Shown in pieces: positions 46,047 to 57,000 of a stretch of DNA of 64,000 nt. Each line of letters opens with the position of its first letter. Position 1 is the stretch's first letter. The translations under genes were made by a program, and so were the position numbers. This DNA comes from Theropithecus gelada (lineage: Eukaryota > Chordata > Mammalia > Primates > Cercopithecidae): contig NC_037673.1 of assembly GCF_003255815.1 (NCBI RefSeq), positions 157,303,732 through 157,367,731 on the forward strand, read 5' to 3'. A model generated the notes under the pieces. That model saw nothing but the letters and a program-made list of their open reading frames with translations. It made no database searches and had not been told where the DNA came from.

Positions 46047-46625
46047 CAGTCATACGCTACATAACATCTTGATCAACAATGGATCGTGTATGCAATGGTA
46101 GTCCTGTCAGGTTACAATGGAGCGAAAACTTCCTGTCACCTAGTGCCAACGTCATGGCTGTCACAACATCATATTGCAAGTACTTTGTTATAAATTTAGT
46201 GTAGCCTAAGTGTATGGTATTTATAAAGTCAACGGTAGTACACAGTAATGTTCTAGGCCTTCACATTCAGTCACCACTCACTCACCGACTCACCCAGAGC
46301 GATTTCTAGTTTTGTAAGCTCCATTCATGGTAAGTACCCTAATGCAAGTATACCATTAAAAATTTTTTTCATACTAACTTTTTACTGTATTTTTCTGTAT
46401 TTAGATACATGAATACCATTGTCTTACAATTACCTACAGTATTCAATAGAGGAACATGCTGTGCAGGCTTGTAGACTAGGAGCACTAGGCTGTACTATAT
46501 AGCCTAGGTGTGTAGTAAGCTATACCATCTAGGTTTGTGTAAGGACACGCTATGATATTAGTACAAGGATAAATTGTCTAAAAACACTTTTCTCAGAATG
46601 TTTCCCTGTCATTGACATGTGACTG
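46047..46625 (-). mobile_element. Tigger-family DNA transposon with TA duplications
   Basis: Starts 'cagtcatacgctacataaca' and ends 'ttgacatgtgactg', with TA on both sides (46,045-46,046 and 46,626-46,627). Interior 'ccactcactcaccgactcac' and 'tagcctaggtgtgtagtaag' are antisense to MER2/Tigger sequence. It is longer (579 bp) than MER2 and codes for nothing. Confidence 0.85.
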
Positions 46626-46679
46626 TAATTTTTTATGGTAATAAAATGTCATTCTTTTAATTTATCCCATACATATAAT

Positions 46680-47180
46680 TGACAGTTTTTGAGGAGCTAA
46701 TATGTGCTAGGAACTGTCCTCAGCACGAGGAACACAGTAATGAATTAGACAGACAATATCCCCGCTTGTAAGTATCAGGGGAGCAGTTAATGAATTGCTG
46801 CATTTTGAGCAGGATGGTGAATGTCTACTGCCTTGTCTGTCCTGCATCCCCTCCTTCCTCTGGGCAACTGATTTCCTGCCGCTCCAATCCTGTGATTCTA
46901 ATGGGGCTGCTGACCGCAGAGGAAGGTAGACGATCCAGGTCTGGCTTTTCTTAATACTGCATTCCTCTGGCCACAGTGATTGTTTCAAGTGAAGTCACTT
47001 GACTTAAACCAAAGTCAATCAAAGTCTTTTCTGGGATTTAGAATTTAGAAAACAGGAAAAGATAGAAGTTCTTTGATTTGTCATCACTGGGCTGGGATGA
47101 GATGATCCTGGAGTAAACTGTGGTTGTACCTTTTGCCACATGGAGGAGGCCTTTTTGCAACAGAGGAAGCCTCACTTTCC
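46680..47180. repeat. Decayed old mammalian repeats
   Basis: 46,680-46,790 ('atgtgctaggaactgtcctc') and 46,950-47,180 ('gccacagtgattgtttcaag') read as parts of two old dispersed repeats. Families not assigned. Confidence 0.45.
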
Positions 47181-47259
47181 CCACCCAGTTGTAAGTTCTG
47201 GCTACATGGGTCTTCTGACTATTCCAAAAACATCAAACTCCCTGGCCTCTTAAGGCATT

Positions 47260-47565
47260 GTGTTTGGAATGGAATGCCTTCTCCAGCCTCTTTGCCTAAT
47301 GGATTCCTTCAAGTCTCATCTAAATTTCACAGACCTTCTCTTATTCCTCTACTTAAAGTAGCATCATTGCCAATATACTCTCTCATAGCACAATGTTTAT
47401 TTCATTCATACTATTTCCAAATTTCAAAATAGCACTTTTACTGTTACTGTTATTGTCTGTTTCCTCCATATTGTATTATATTCCACCAATGCAAGAAATG
47501 CTTTTGTCTCATTATCTCCCCAGCACTATGCACACTGCCTGGCAGACAGCCCTCAATATTTGTTG
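47260..47565 (+). repeat. L2 3' end, sense
   Basis: 'ggaatgccttctccagcctc', 'caagtctcatctaaatttca', 'ctgcctggcagacagccctc' and 'aatatttgttgaatgaatg' are clear L2 landmarks. Confidence 0.9.
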
Positions 47566-47585
47566 AATGAATGAATGAATGAATG
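47564..47585 (+). repeat. (GAAT)n at the L2 tail
   Basis: About five GAAT units expanded from the L2 terminal 'ttgaatgaatg'. Confidence 0.9.
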
Positions 47586-47589
47586 TATA

Positions 47590-48010
47590 AAAAGATGAAT
47601 GCTTCTCACTGACTGTAAGGATGGAGGTGCATGTTAAGCTATTTCGTTTATCTTTTTACAAACCATCTTTTCAAAAAAAAAATCCTTATTCAAAAGAAAA
47701 AGAATATCTTGAGCTGAGTCTCAAACAGGATATCTCAATTGCAAAATATCTTTCTTAAAGTTTCACAGCTACCTAGACAAAAATATCTTCCCAACATTAT
47801 AGGAAATTCCCACATTACCATGCATTTGGGTAAAACCATTGAAGACTGGAGTAGAGAGAAGCCTTGACTCAGATTGGTGTCTACTGTACTCTCCTGGGTA
47901 AGTCATTTCCTATCTCTGTCCTAAGGTTTCTGTACCTGGCTCCTTTGTTTTCTAGCACAGAGACTTGCAGCAATTCACTCATCTCTGAGCTCCAGGATAG
48001 TCATAATGAA
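47590..48010. other. Unassigned; possible MIR trace
   Basis: 47,890-47,945 ('gggtaagtcatttcctatct') resembles antisense MIR. Nothing else recognised. Confidence 0.45.
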
Positions 48011-48014
48011 TAGG

Positions 48015-48445
48015 GGGGAGAATAGTGCCCCCTAAAGAGATATGTCAACATGCCAGTCTTTGGAACCTATGAATTTTTTTTTAATTTGGGAAAAGGGTCT
48101 TTGCAGATGTGATTAACTTAAGGCTTTTGAGATGAGAGGATCATCCTATTCAGGTGAGTCCTAATTCCAATGACAAGTGTCCTTATAAGGGAAAGGCAGA
48201 GGGATATTTGAGACACAGTAAAAGGCGATGCAACCACAGAAACAGAGACTGATGTGATGTGGCCACAAGTCAAGGAATGCCAGCAGCCACCAGAAGCTGG
48301 AAGAGTCAAATAATGGATTCTCTCTTAGATCCCCCAGAGGAAGCATGGCTCTGTGAGATTTTAGACTTCTGGTCAGCAGAAGTGTAAGAGAATGCATTTC
48401 TGTTGTTTTAACCAACGAGTTTGTGGTAATTTATATGGCAGGGGT
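48015..48445 (+). mobile_element. MLT1 (MaLR) LTR, sense
   Basis: 'ggtctttgcagatgtgatta', 'tgtccttataagggaaaggc', 'gccaccagaagctggaagag', 'gttttaaccaacgagtttgt' and 'ggtaatttatatggca' are in MLT1 order. Confidence 0.9.
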
Positions 48446-48534
48446 CATTCTGCCCCCTGAGTTCAGACCCCACATTGAGGTCAGGCTTTACTGTCACCAC
48501 ATTTAGTGACTTCACCACACCAACTCTAAAAACC

Positions 48535-48815
48535 AGAGATGGAGAGACAGAGACAGACAGGGAAGAAGGCCCCATGAAGACAGAGGCAGAGGGTGGAGTT
48601 ACGTCTACAAGCTAAGGAACACCGAGGGTTGCCGGCCATCACCAGAAGCTAAGCAGCAGCAAGAAAAGCTCCTCCCTTATACCCTCAGAGAGAGAATGGC
48701 TCAGCTGACTTTTTGATTTCAGACTTCTAACCTCCAGAACTGTGAGCAAATACATTTCTGTTGCTTAAAGTCACAAAATGTGGTGCTGTGTCATGACAGC
48801 CTAGGAAACTAATAC
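48535..48815 (+). mobile_element. Second MLT1-like LTR piece, sense
   Basis: Again in MLT1 order: 'catcaccagaagctaagcag', 'agacttctaacctccagaac', 'tttctgttgcttaaagtcac', 'ctaggaaactaatac'. The 5' third is missing. It is a separate copy, because the LTR upstream already carries these parts. Confidence 0.8.
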
Positions 48816-48835
48816 ATGGGGCAAGGAAAAGACTT

Positions 48836-49129
48836 TTTTTTGGGGGGGACAAAATCTCACTCTGTTGCCCAGGCTGGAGTGCAATGACATAATCTCAGCT
48901 CACTGCAACCTCTGTCTCCTGGGTTCAAGCAATTCTTGTGCCTCAGCCTCCCAAGTAGCTGTGATTACAGGGATATGCTACCATGACCAGCTAATTTTTG
49001 TACTTTTATTCGAGATGGGGTTTCACCATGTTAGCCAGGCTGGTCTTGAACTCCTGACCTCAGGTGATCCGCCTCCCATGGCCTCCCAAAGTGCTGGGAT
49101 TACAGGCCTAAGCCACCATGCCCGGCCAT
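48836..49129 (-). mobile_element. AluS-type Alu, antisense
   Basis: Full-length antisense Alu with 'gaactcctgacctcaggtga' and 'ctgcaacctctgtctcctgg'. A perfect 10-bp TSD 'gaaaagactt' lies at 48,826-48,835 and 49,130-49,139. The tail is a short T-run followed by seven G. Confidence 0.95.
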
Positions 49130-49230
49130 GAAAAGACTTATTTTATTGTTAGTGAAATGGAAATCCATCAAAGGGTGATAGGCACTAACAAAAGCTGATT
49201 TTGTTTGTTTGTTTTTCAGGCAAGTGTCTC

Positions 49231-49523
49231 GCCGGGTGCGGTGGCTCACGCCTGTAATCCCAGCACTTTGGGAGGCCGAGGCGGGCGGATCACGAGGTCA
49301 GGAGATCGAGACCATCCTGGCTGACACAGTGAAACCCCATCTCTACTAAAAATACAAAAAAAAAAAAAAAAAAATTAGCAGGGCGTGGTGGCAGGCGCCT
49401 GTAGTCCCAGCTACTCGGGAGGCTGAGGCAGGAGAATGGCATGAACCTGGGAGGCGGAGCTTGCAGTGAGCCGAGATCGCACCACTGCACTCCAGCCTGG
49501 GCTGCAGAGCGAGACTCTGTCTC

Positions 49524-49555
<32 letters not shown>
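49231..49555 (+). mobile_element. AluY, sense, full length
   Basis: 'gccgggtgcggtggctcacg' at the start, 'gaggtcaggagatcgagacc' and 'gcggagcttgcagtgagccg' as AluY-type sequence. A middle A-run of about 20 and a long A-tail follow. 'agtgtct' flanks both ends as a short target duplication. Confidence 0.96.
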
Positions 49556-49557
<2 letters not shown>

Positions 49558-49559
49558 GT

Positions 49560-50445
49560 GTCTTAAATGAGTAAAAAGAAGTCCTTGGGCTCAGAACACT
49601 TCCCCACATCTTTCCAAGGCTACGATGCCTATGCCATTTGCAGTGTCCTCCACCATGTAACTACCCTCTGAGCAGGGACAACGTGGCACACTGGGAGATT
49701 AGTCATCTGATTTAACCATCTCCACCACCAACCACTTGAGGTTTCAAAACATGTCCCTTCTATTTTTAAACAAGCAGCAGTCTACTTCTGCATTATAAAT
49801 TTAGTTCCCTTTTCCCCAGATACCTGGTGAGGCCACGTGTTGTCCCTTGTCCTACTCCCTCTAGCCCCCTTCAGATCTAATGGAAAACATTACACAGTTC
49901 AAAGTCACTGTTAATTAATGCTGATGTTTGCTTTGCTGACGTTGGTATGAAAAGTGCTTATTTGAGGGAGAGAGCATGTTTCTTCTAATTCTCAACACCA
50001 CTTCCAGTATGAACCTAAAAATCAATGGATGACTGGATTCAGATGCACAATTACAGTCTGAATTCAGCCACTCATGAATGCTAGCACCTGACACTTGAGG
50101 AAAGACAGGTAACTTAGGAGGAAGAATGGCCAAATGGGGAAATAGGGTAGAAGCTAGAAAGTTCTGGAGTGCACAGCTTTCCGCAACCTGACAGCATTTA
50201 GACTTCCCAGCTTATTAGAGTTCTGGAGAAAATAATTTTCCTTCTTCCTTAAAACTGATGGATTCACTCATAGTTCTCACCCATTCAAGATGAAAAGTTT
50301 CCTGACTAGGAATCTGAACCCCAGTCTTTACCAGTTGTAACAAGGAATTTTGAGTTAGAGCACTCAGTGCCAGTTACTGAACTAAATGCTGCATATGCTT
50401 CATATCATTTAAGAAGGAAAATGGGCGCCATTGATAATGGTGAAA
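49560..50445. other. Unassigned sequence
   Basis: No repeat or gene recognised. Confidence 0.5.
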
Positions 50446-50449
50446 ATGA

Positions 50450-50890
50450 CAGTAACTGTCATTTGTTGAGTGTCATAATCTTGGCTCATACTTCATATAC
50501 ATTATTTCATATAATTCTGTCATTTCAGGGTAGTAAAGTATGAACTTGGAGTCCAGCACCTCGGTTTAAATCCTGGTTCTGCAACTTAGTAGCTAAATTA
50601 CTTTGATTAGTTGCTTAATCTCTCTAAGCCTCAGTTTCTCATCTATAAAATGGAAATAATAAAAATGTCAATCTTAATAGAATTAAATGAAATCCTGTAA
50701 TACAGTCTGGCTTATAATGATGATTACAACAATCATAACGATGATAATAGTAACAATTACTATAGCATTTACTAAGTGCAAAGAGTTTACAAATGTGACC
50801 GTTGAAATGCAGAGAAGTCAGAAACTTGCCTTTGTTATACAGCTAAAGTGTGGTATAGGTGGAATTTGATCCATTAATGTTAGCCATTGT
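50450..50890. repeat. Cluster of three MIR pieces in alternating orientation
   Basis: About 50,450-50,525 is sense ('ttcatatacattatttcata'). About 50,525-50,745 is antisense ('aatcctggttctgcaactta', 'cctcagtttctcatctataa'). About 50,745-50,890 is sense ('gcatttactaagtgcaaaga', 'ggtggaatttgatcc'). Confidence 0.8.
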
Positions 50891-50894
50891 TAGG

Positions 50895-50970
50895 GTTATA
50901 ATCTGGAGTTCTAACTACAGTGTTTTGTACAAAGTGTATGCTGAATAAATATTTGTAGATTGATAAATTA
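50895..50970 (+). repeat. L2 tail
   Basis: 'tttgtacaaagtgtatgctg' and 'aataaatatttgtagattga' match the last part of L2. Confidence 0.6.
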
Positions 50971-50974
50971 TAGG

Positions 50975-51775
50975 CAGTATATTCTTGCCAGGGGAGAATC
51001 TTGGATCTTGTTTAATATTCTCCACTTATGTGGGATTTGGTTCCTAATATAATTGGTTTCTTTCTTCACTGGATTCCACAAAGATAGGCCATTTTTCTTC
51101 GCCTTTCAGTGTTTGCTGAATCTGAGCAGAAACTATTTTCTAGCTGTGATTTGGGAAGAATGACATCAGCTTAAGAAACACATTTAAAACATCCATACTT
51201 CAAGGCTGAGGTATAGGCCTACTCTTCTGGGAAGCTTTGAAATTTCCCTTTCATCTGGAGCCCTACAGGGCCCTTCCACCCAGGTCTTTCTGTTGCTTCT
51301 TATCAAATAGGTTTGTAACGCCAAGTTTGCCGGCTCTTGGTCCCTTTTACATGCTGTAGAATCCTGGTTAGCCCTCAGAATCTCCTAGAGTTATTTTCAG
51401 GAGCTCTTGGGGGAGTTTCCCATGCACTGATGCAACTCTGGTCTCCTCCTTGATATCTGTGGCCCAGGAATCCACTAATGATATATTCACCCAACACTCC
51501 AGCTGCCAGGGTCCTCTGTGAACACTGATTCTCTGTCCAGGAAGCTTCCAAAGACGCAAACCTTACTGGGGCTAAAATGATGCTACTTTATAGAAATACT
51601 GCAGATACTGTCCCTCTCTGCAATCCATTGTTCCCTCTGTCTCATTCATCCTGCAGTGGCTCTACTTATGCTCATCTCTCATGAAGTCCCCCAGGTAAAC
51701 AGCTCCATTAGCCTCTCCTTGTATCACCCATCACCTTCAGCCTCAGACTACAGCCAGGCTGAGTGACTGGGAAAT
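50975..51775. other. Unassigned sequence
   Basis: No gene or named repeat seen. Confidence 0.5.
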
Positions 51776-51779
51776 GTCT

Positions 51780-51975
51780 GATTTTTCCTTTGCAGCTCTT
51801 ATTACAAAATGGCAATCACATATTTATTTTGTGCAAATTCGATCTAATGTCTGTCTTTCCCATTAGATGGCAAACTCCACGAGGGAATGGATTGAATATG
51901 CTTTATCATTCCTATATCCAGAGTAGCACAGTCTTGAACATAGCAGTGCTTAATAAAAATGTATTAAATGCATAA
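51780..51975 (+). repeat. L2 3' end, sense
   Basis: 'gatggcaaactccacgaggg' and 'gcttaataaaaatgtattaa' are L2 landmarks. Confidence 0.75.
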
Positions 51976-52194
51976 CTACTTTGTTCTTCTGAACCCATAC
52001 TCCCCCAAATCAGGTATCCAGGTAAAGACGACAGGAGTTCTAACTCAAATCAATGTCTAGGAAGAGCTCAACCACTCACCCAGACCTCTAGCAATACACA
52101 GGCCAAGCCAAAGTTCATCAGTTAATGAGACAGAATCGAAACCTGGATTCCAAGTTCAGGCCTTGAGCTTAGTTAGAAGATATTTATATGATCC

Positions 52195-52335
52195 TTCCCA
52201 CATGGTTCTTCCAAACAGACTGGGAAGCTTTGGAGGTGGGAACAATGCCTTCTTCATCTTAGCATCTCCCACCTCATCTAGCATAATGCCTAGCAAAGAA
52301 GGTCGTCCAAGAAATATTTATTGGATGCAGGCAGC
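52195..52335 (+). repeat. L2 3' end, sense
   Basis: 'gcataatgcctagcaaagaa' and 'agaaatatttattggatgca' match an L2 tail. Confidence 0.65.
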
Positions 52336-52735
52336 CAATATGATGGTCAAGATGAACATGTGCCAGAATGGTAGAGTTCCCATTGATCTGCTACAGGCTT
52401 CCAGCTGTGTTTGTAGAGGTGTTGGTTGAGACGTGGAAGGGATTTATACAACAACTTTTCCCTTCAGATTGCGTCTCTGGAAATGGTTCATACCAGTTCA
52501 CATTAGGTGCTGAGAAACAATTTCCTAAAAATATAGATGGGCCATAAAAGCCTAATATAAGCTGAGGACGATGACCACCTAATGACTGCCTTCTTCCGCA
52601 GTAGTCAAGGGGATGGGCTAAGGGTTTCCTGATGTGTCCCAATTTGTGAAGAATTTGTAGGCTGACATTACCTGAGGAAAAAATCAAGAACACGCCTAAC
52701 TTACAACCATTTCCTGCTTTCAAGCCAACCTATAT

Positions 52736-52952
52736 CAGTGGTTCTCAACTGGAAACAATTTTGTCCCCCAGAGGACATTTGGCAATGTCTAGAGATATTT
52801 TTGGTTATTGCACCTGGGGAAGTCTACCGATACGTAGATGGGACAATGCCTGCGATATTGTTAAACATCTATGGTGAATGCACAGAACATTTCCCAGCCA
52901 TCATCTCCCCAACAAAACATCAGTAGGACTGAGGTGGGGGAAATCCTGACTT
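52736..52952 (+). mobile_element. Old DNA-transposon-like repeat, sense copy
   Basis: 'cagtggttctcaactggaaa', 'ggacatttggcaatgtctag' and 'atatttttggttattgcacc' match the element seen antisense at 9585-9808. The right end 'gggggaaatcctgac' is decayed. Confidence 0.75.
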
Positions 52953-52954
52953 AG

Positions 52955-53455
52955 ACAAGTTCAAAACACATGGCAAGGGACACTGCTAAGTTCACATGGA
53001 GAGCCTGATACTGCTTAAGGCACTTGAGTTCTTTTCCCTTTCTTCCAGCTTAAAGTTAGTTGCTAATGGCTTCAGCCTCCTGAATGTGGAGACTGTACAT
53101 TAGGGGGCAGCTTAGTTTCAGACTTGCAACCGCTGCTGTGTCAGGATTCAGAGTGTGTGTGGGGATGCTTTTGTCTGGCTTCTTCTCATCTTTCTTTTGC
53201 TGAGCTCAAGGGGGAGGAATCAGTTTCTCTTCAGTTTCACGATTCTGCATCCCCCATCCCCATTCCAGAAAAAGGCAGGAGGGGAGATAACTGGGGGACA
53301 ACATAAGGTTGTCAGCTGCTTGCTCAGAAGGAAGGAGTTACTTCCAGCTGACCTCACTCTCCTACACACACTCCCTGGGCAGACTTTCGCTCTCATGTGC
53401 TTTCTCCATGGCATGCTCCCGTTCAAAAGGCTTCTGTTGGCTCACTTGGCATGGT
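52955..53455. other. Unassigned sequence
   Basis: Overlapping frames of 60-109 codons occur on both strands at 53,124-53,484 without any recognisable domain. No gene called. Confidence 0.5.
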
Positions 53456-53459
53456 GGGT

Positions 53460-53590
53460 TTGGAAGCAGCTGACCTGGGCTTGACTTGCCGTATAACTTT
53501 AGATCTCCAAACCTCAGTTTTTTCCTTTATGTTGAAGGAGGATGTTATGATCAACTGTTTACATTGTGCTATATGGATTAAGCAACCACA
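53460..53590 (-). repeat. MIR fragment, antisense
   Basis: 'gacctgggcttgacttgccg' and 'caaacctcagttttttcctt' are antisense MIR. Confidence 0.6.
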
Positions 53591-53639
53591 CCATCACTAG
53601 TGTTGATCACTATATCCCAGTTAACACTGCCATGAAGAT

Positions 53640-54115
53640 TATCATATACCAGGAACTGTGCTAAATGCTTTATACATTATTTAAGACTCATTGTAACTCA
53701 TTTTTCAGAGGCATCAACTGAGGCATAGAAAGAGGCTACTTGGGCCGGGCACGGTGGCTCATGTCTGTAATCCCAGCAATTTGGGAGGCGAGGAGGGTGG
53801 ATCACGAAGTCAGGAGTTCAAGACCAGCTTGGCCAAAATGGTGAAACCCTGTCTCTACTAAAAATACAAAAATTAGCCGGGCTTGGTGGTGTGCGCCTGT
53901 AATCCTAGCTACTTGGGAGCCTGAGGCAGGAGAATCGTTGAAACCCGGGAGGCGGAGGTTGCAGTAAGCCAAGATCATACCACTGCATTCCAGCCTGGGC
54001 GACACAGCAAGACTCCATCTCAAAAATATAAATAAAAAGAGGTTACTTGTTCAAGGTCACATAGCTTGTACATGGTAGAAAAAATTTATAATTGGTGATC
54101 CAACCACTGAACTCT
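53640..54115 (+). repeat. MIR, sense, split by an AluS
   Basis: The left half has 'ataccaggaactgtgctaaa' and 'gcatcaactgaggcatagaa'. The right half (from about 54,036) has 'ttgttcaaggtcacatagct'. The Alu at 53,743-54,035 separates them. Confidence 0.88.
53743..54035 (+). mobile_element. AluS-type Alu, sense
   Basis: 'ggccgggcacggtggctcat' to 'aaaaatataaataa', with 'caagaccagcttggcc' of the AluS type. A 14-bp TSD, 'aaagaggctacttg' / 'aaagaggttacttg' (53,729-53,742 and 54,036-54,049), differs at one base. Confidence 0.95.
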
Positions 54116-54119
54116 ACCC

Positions 54120-54785
54120 AAATAATACTGAGAAAGAGCTCTGGATAATGTGAGCTGCTATGCAATCTCAGAATCTTTTCCCCATGATTTATATTTGTTA
54201 TTTATTTAACTAATATTTATTGAGTGCCTCTTAGATGTCAGAGACTATGCTGGAGGAGGTCAACAGAGGTTTTTTTTTTTTTTGTTTGTTTGTTTTTTTT
54301 TCAGCGTTGCCCCTGTAGGATTCATGGGGAAGCAGAAATCAAATTTCTGACTCCAGTTGCTGACTGGAACTGGAGTTACTGTGCCCTGATGTCCTCCTGT
54401 GTTCAAAAGCACAGATTCAGTGCAAAAATACAAAACAAAAACAAAACTAAGTCAAATGTCCTACCCTTGCACCCATGCATAGAGATAAGCAGATCTGTTT
54501 GGCCAAATAGCTACTTCTATAAGGGATGAGGGTTGTGTGTTGTGTAGTCATCACTTCCTTAGGGAACATTTTTCATCTTTGTCAAAGTCCTCTTTTTGCA
54601 GTCTTATTGTAGTGTGCACCTCTCCTTCTCAGCAGTTGTCCGGTCTCAATTGTATACTCATATGTGTGTGTGTGTGATAAATACATGAACTATGTTGTAC
54701 TGTTTTGCTCATCATTCGTTCCTCAGTGTGTACTCCTGGGGTGGAATATGGAGAATGCTCTATCAATATCTAATAGATGAATTTG
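54120..54785. other. Unassigned sequence with T-rich tract
   Basis: A T-run with TTTG interruptions lies at about 54,271-54,301, and a short TG run at 54,663-54,676. No gene seen. Confidence 0.5.
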
Positions 54786-54789
54786 AGTT

Positions 54790-54955
54790 CATACTATGTG
54801 TCAGCCCCTGTGCTAGGATCTTGACATGCATTACCTTACATGTGAGAATGGATGAGTACTGACATTTTTCCAGATGAGAAAACAGGCTTAGGAGTCCATA
54901 GTCATATAGCTGGTAGATTAGGATTCTAACCCAAGTTCATATGGATCCAAAGTCT
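54790..54955 (+). repeat. MIR SINE, sense
   Basis: 'tactatgtgtcagcccctgt', 'ccagatgagaaaacaggctt' and 'tcatatagctggtaga' match MIR. Confidence 0.85.
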
Positions 54956-55044
54956 CATGTCCCTTTAGTATCAAACTAGACTGGAGTTTGAAAACTACAC
55001 GTTTGCAAATTTGCAATCATTTTGCAGAGAGTATGATCAGCAGT

Positions 55045-55200
55045 GGGGACTGTGGACTCCAGATGCAGTCAGTTTGAGTTCAAATCTTGGTTCCGTTACT
55101 TCATAGCTGTTGGACCTTGGGATATGCGTGCATCTTATGACTCAGTTTTCGTTATAAATAAAATAGAAATGAAAACAGTAGTACCTCATGATGTTATTGT
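55045..55200 (-). repeat. MIR SINE, antisense
   Basis: 'gtttgagttcaaatcttggt', 'agctgttggaccttgggata' and 'acagtagtacctcatgatgt' match antisense MIR, forming an inverted pair with the preceding MIR. Confidence 0.8.
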
Positions 55201-55204
55201 GATG

Positions 55205-55455
55205 GCTAATTGGATTACAGCTCTCCGTCCATATATGCAAGAGATTGGTTTCAGTACCCCCCCCCCCCACCAAAATCCATGCATACTTAAGTCCTGCAAT
55301 CAGCATTGCAGAAATTACATGTACCAAAAAAAGGCCTTCCAGATACATGGGTTCCCTCAAATACTGTATTTTCAATTTGTATTTGGCTGGAAAAAAGCTG
55401 TGTGTATGTGGATCCATGCAGCTCAAACCTGTGCTATTCAAAGGTCAACTAAATT
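55205..55455. mobile_element. Tigger-type DNA transposon remnant
   Basis: 'ctctccgtccatatatgcaa', 'ccaaaatccatgcatactta', 'tgtatttggctggaaaaaag' and the end 'cctgtgctattcaaaggtca' resemble Tigger/MER44-type ends. A C12 run lies at 55,257-55,268. Internal deletions are likely. Confidence 0.65.
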
Positions 55456-55459
55456 TGTG

Positions 55460-56150
55460 ACGTGTTTAGAATAGTGCTTGGCACATTGTATATGTCTCTA
55501 TATTACACGTGTTTGCTTTTATTCTCCTTCTTGGAGAAAGAAGAGCTTTAAAGACTATATATCATTGTTTATATATCATTTTTAGGATTCTGCACATGAA
55601 GTATCCTAATCTGATAAGAAATGTTGAAATTTAAGTGCTGATGATTAAAATAATTTAGCAGTAATTAATAATAATGTGTGTCTCCTGCATGGCAGCTCCT
55701 CAGCATATCCACATTAAACAATCACTGGTATTTAACAACATCTTGTTAAATTTAATTGTCTTGTTAAATCTGAATTAAGTGTATCTTAAAGAAACTATTT
55801 AGATCATCACTGAGGTTTTAAGCTGTCTGCTTATTTTAGAAGTTGAACCAGAGCTGCCCAGAATGCTGTTGATTTCAGGTTTGGCACACGTATGTGGACA
55901 TTTCTGGGTTACTACACTAACTAGGTCACACTCACCTGGAAGGGTCACCAAGACTAACCCACATTCTCCAGAGCCAGAAACCTGTCTCGCCACCTGCCTG
56001 CCAGGGCCCCAGGTACAGTGAAATGTGAGGCACTTAAGAGCATTTACACAGTGTGGGCAAGTGGCCCCTAGTGCCCCAGAGGCTCTTGTTAACTTGTCTG
56101 TGTTTGGCTGCTGTGTGTGTGTGAGCAACCGACTCCAGGTTTAGGATGGA
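55460..56150. other. Unassigned sequence
   Basis: No repeat or gene recognised. Confidence 0.5.
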
Positions 56151-56154
56151 GAGG

Positions 56155-56636
56155 GTGTTAGTCAGGGTTCTCCAGAGAAACAGAACCAATAAGATATGTA
56201 GGTATTTGCATATTTGTATTTACTAGGAGGAATTGGCTCACACAATGATGGAGGCCAAGAGGTCCTGCAATCTGTCATCTGCAAGATGGAGACGGAGGAA
56301 AGCCAGTGGTTCCAAGGCCTAAGGCCTCAGAACCAGGGGAACCAATAATATACATCCTAGTCCAAGGGCAGGAGACCCATGGCCTAGCTCAAGGAATCAG
56401 GCAGAGAGAGTGAGTTCCCGCTTCCTCCATTTTGTGTTCTAGTTTGGTCCTCAACAGATTGTATAAGGCCTACCCACACTGGGGACAGCCATCTGCTTTA
56501 CTCTATCCACCAGTTCAAACGCTAATCTCTTCTGGAAACGCTCTCACAGACACACCCAGAAATCATGTTTAACAGATACCTGGGCATCCAGTAGTCTAGT
56601 CAAATTGATACATAAAATTAACCATCACAGAGGGAT
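56155..56636 (+). repeat. Common old mammalian repeat, family not assigned
   Basis: The sequence runs from 'gttagtcagggttctccaga' through 'gaattggctcacacaatgat', 'cacagacacacccagaaatc' and 'aaattaaccatcaca'. It is a very common dispersed pattern in primate genomes, but I cannot assign the library name from memory. Confidence 0.75.
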
Positions 56637-56689
56637 TCCATGTAAAGAGAGTTGCCAGTCAAATTACACTCCCCTGACCCAGGGAGTGC

Positions 56690-57000
56690 AACAAATTAGA
56701 ACCACGGTAGAAAACAATACATATACCTGTTAAAAAGGAATGAATAGTTTTGTAGATACCAGTATGAAAATTACAAGGGAGAAATCAAGGGGCAGAAATG
56801 TATCTATAGTTGCTCCTATTATGTTGCAAAAATAAAATTTGCATGTATGTTTATAAATGCATGAACTTTGCTGGTAAGAGTGATTGTCTCTGGTAAGGAA
56901 AACTATTTGGTAAGGCACAAGGAAGGAGGGAAACTTAATTTTCACTGTAAACCATTTTTCTTGTCTTTTAAATGTTGTGCCACATGCCTAGATTACCATT
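56690..57000 (+). mobile_element. Old L1M/HAL1-like 3'UTR piece, sense
   Basis: 'gattgtctctggtaaggaaa' and 'taattttcactgtaaaccat' follow the order 'tggtt..ctctgg' / 'ttttcactgta' seen in old L1 3'UTRs. Confidence 0.5.

Noticed and set aside
55043..55474. 143-codon plus-strand reading frame.
   Set aside because: It spans an antisense MIR and a Tigger remnant, so it is not a host gene.
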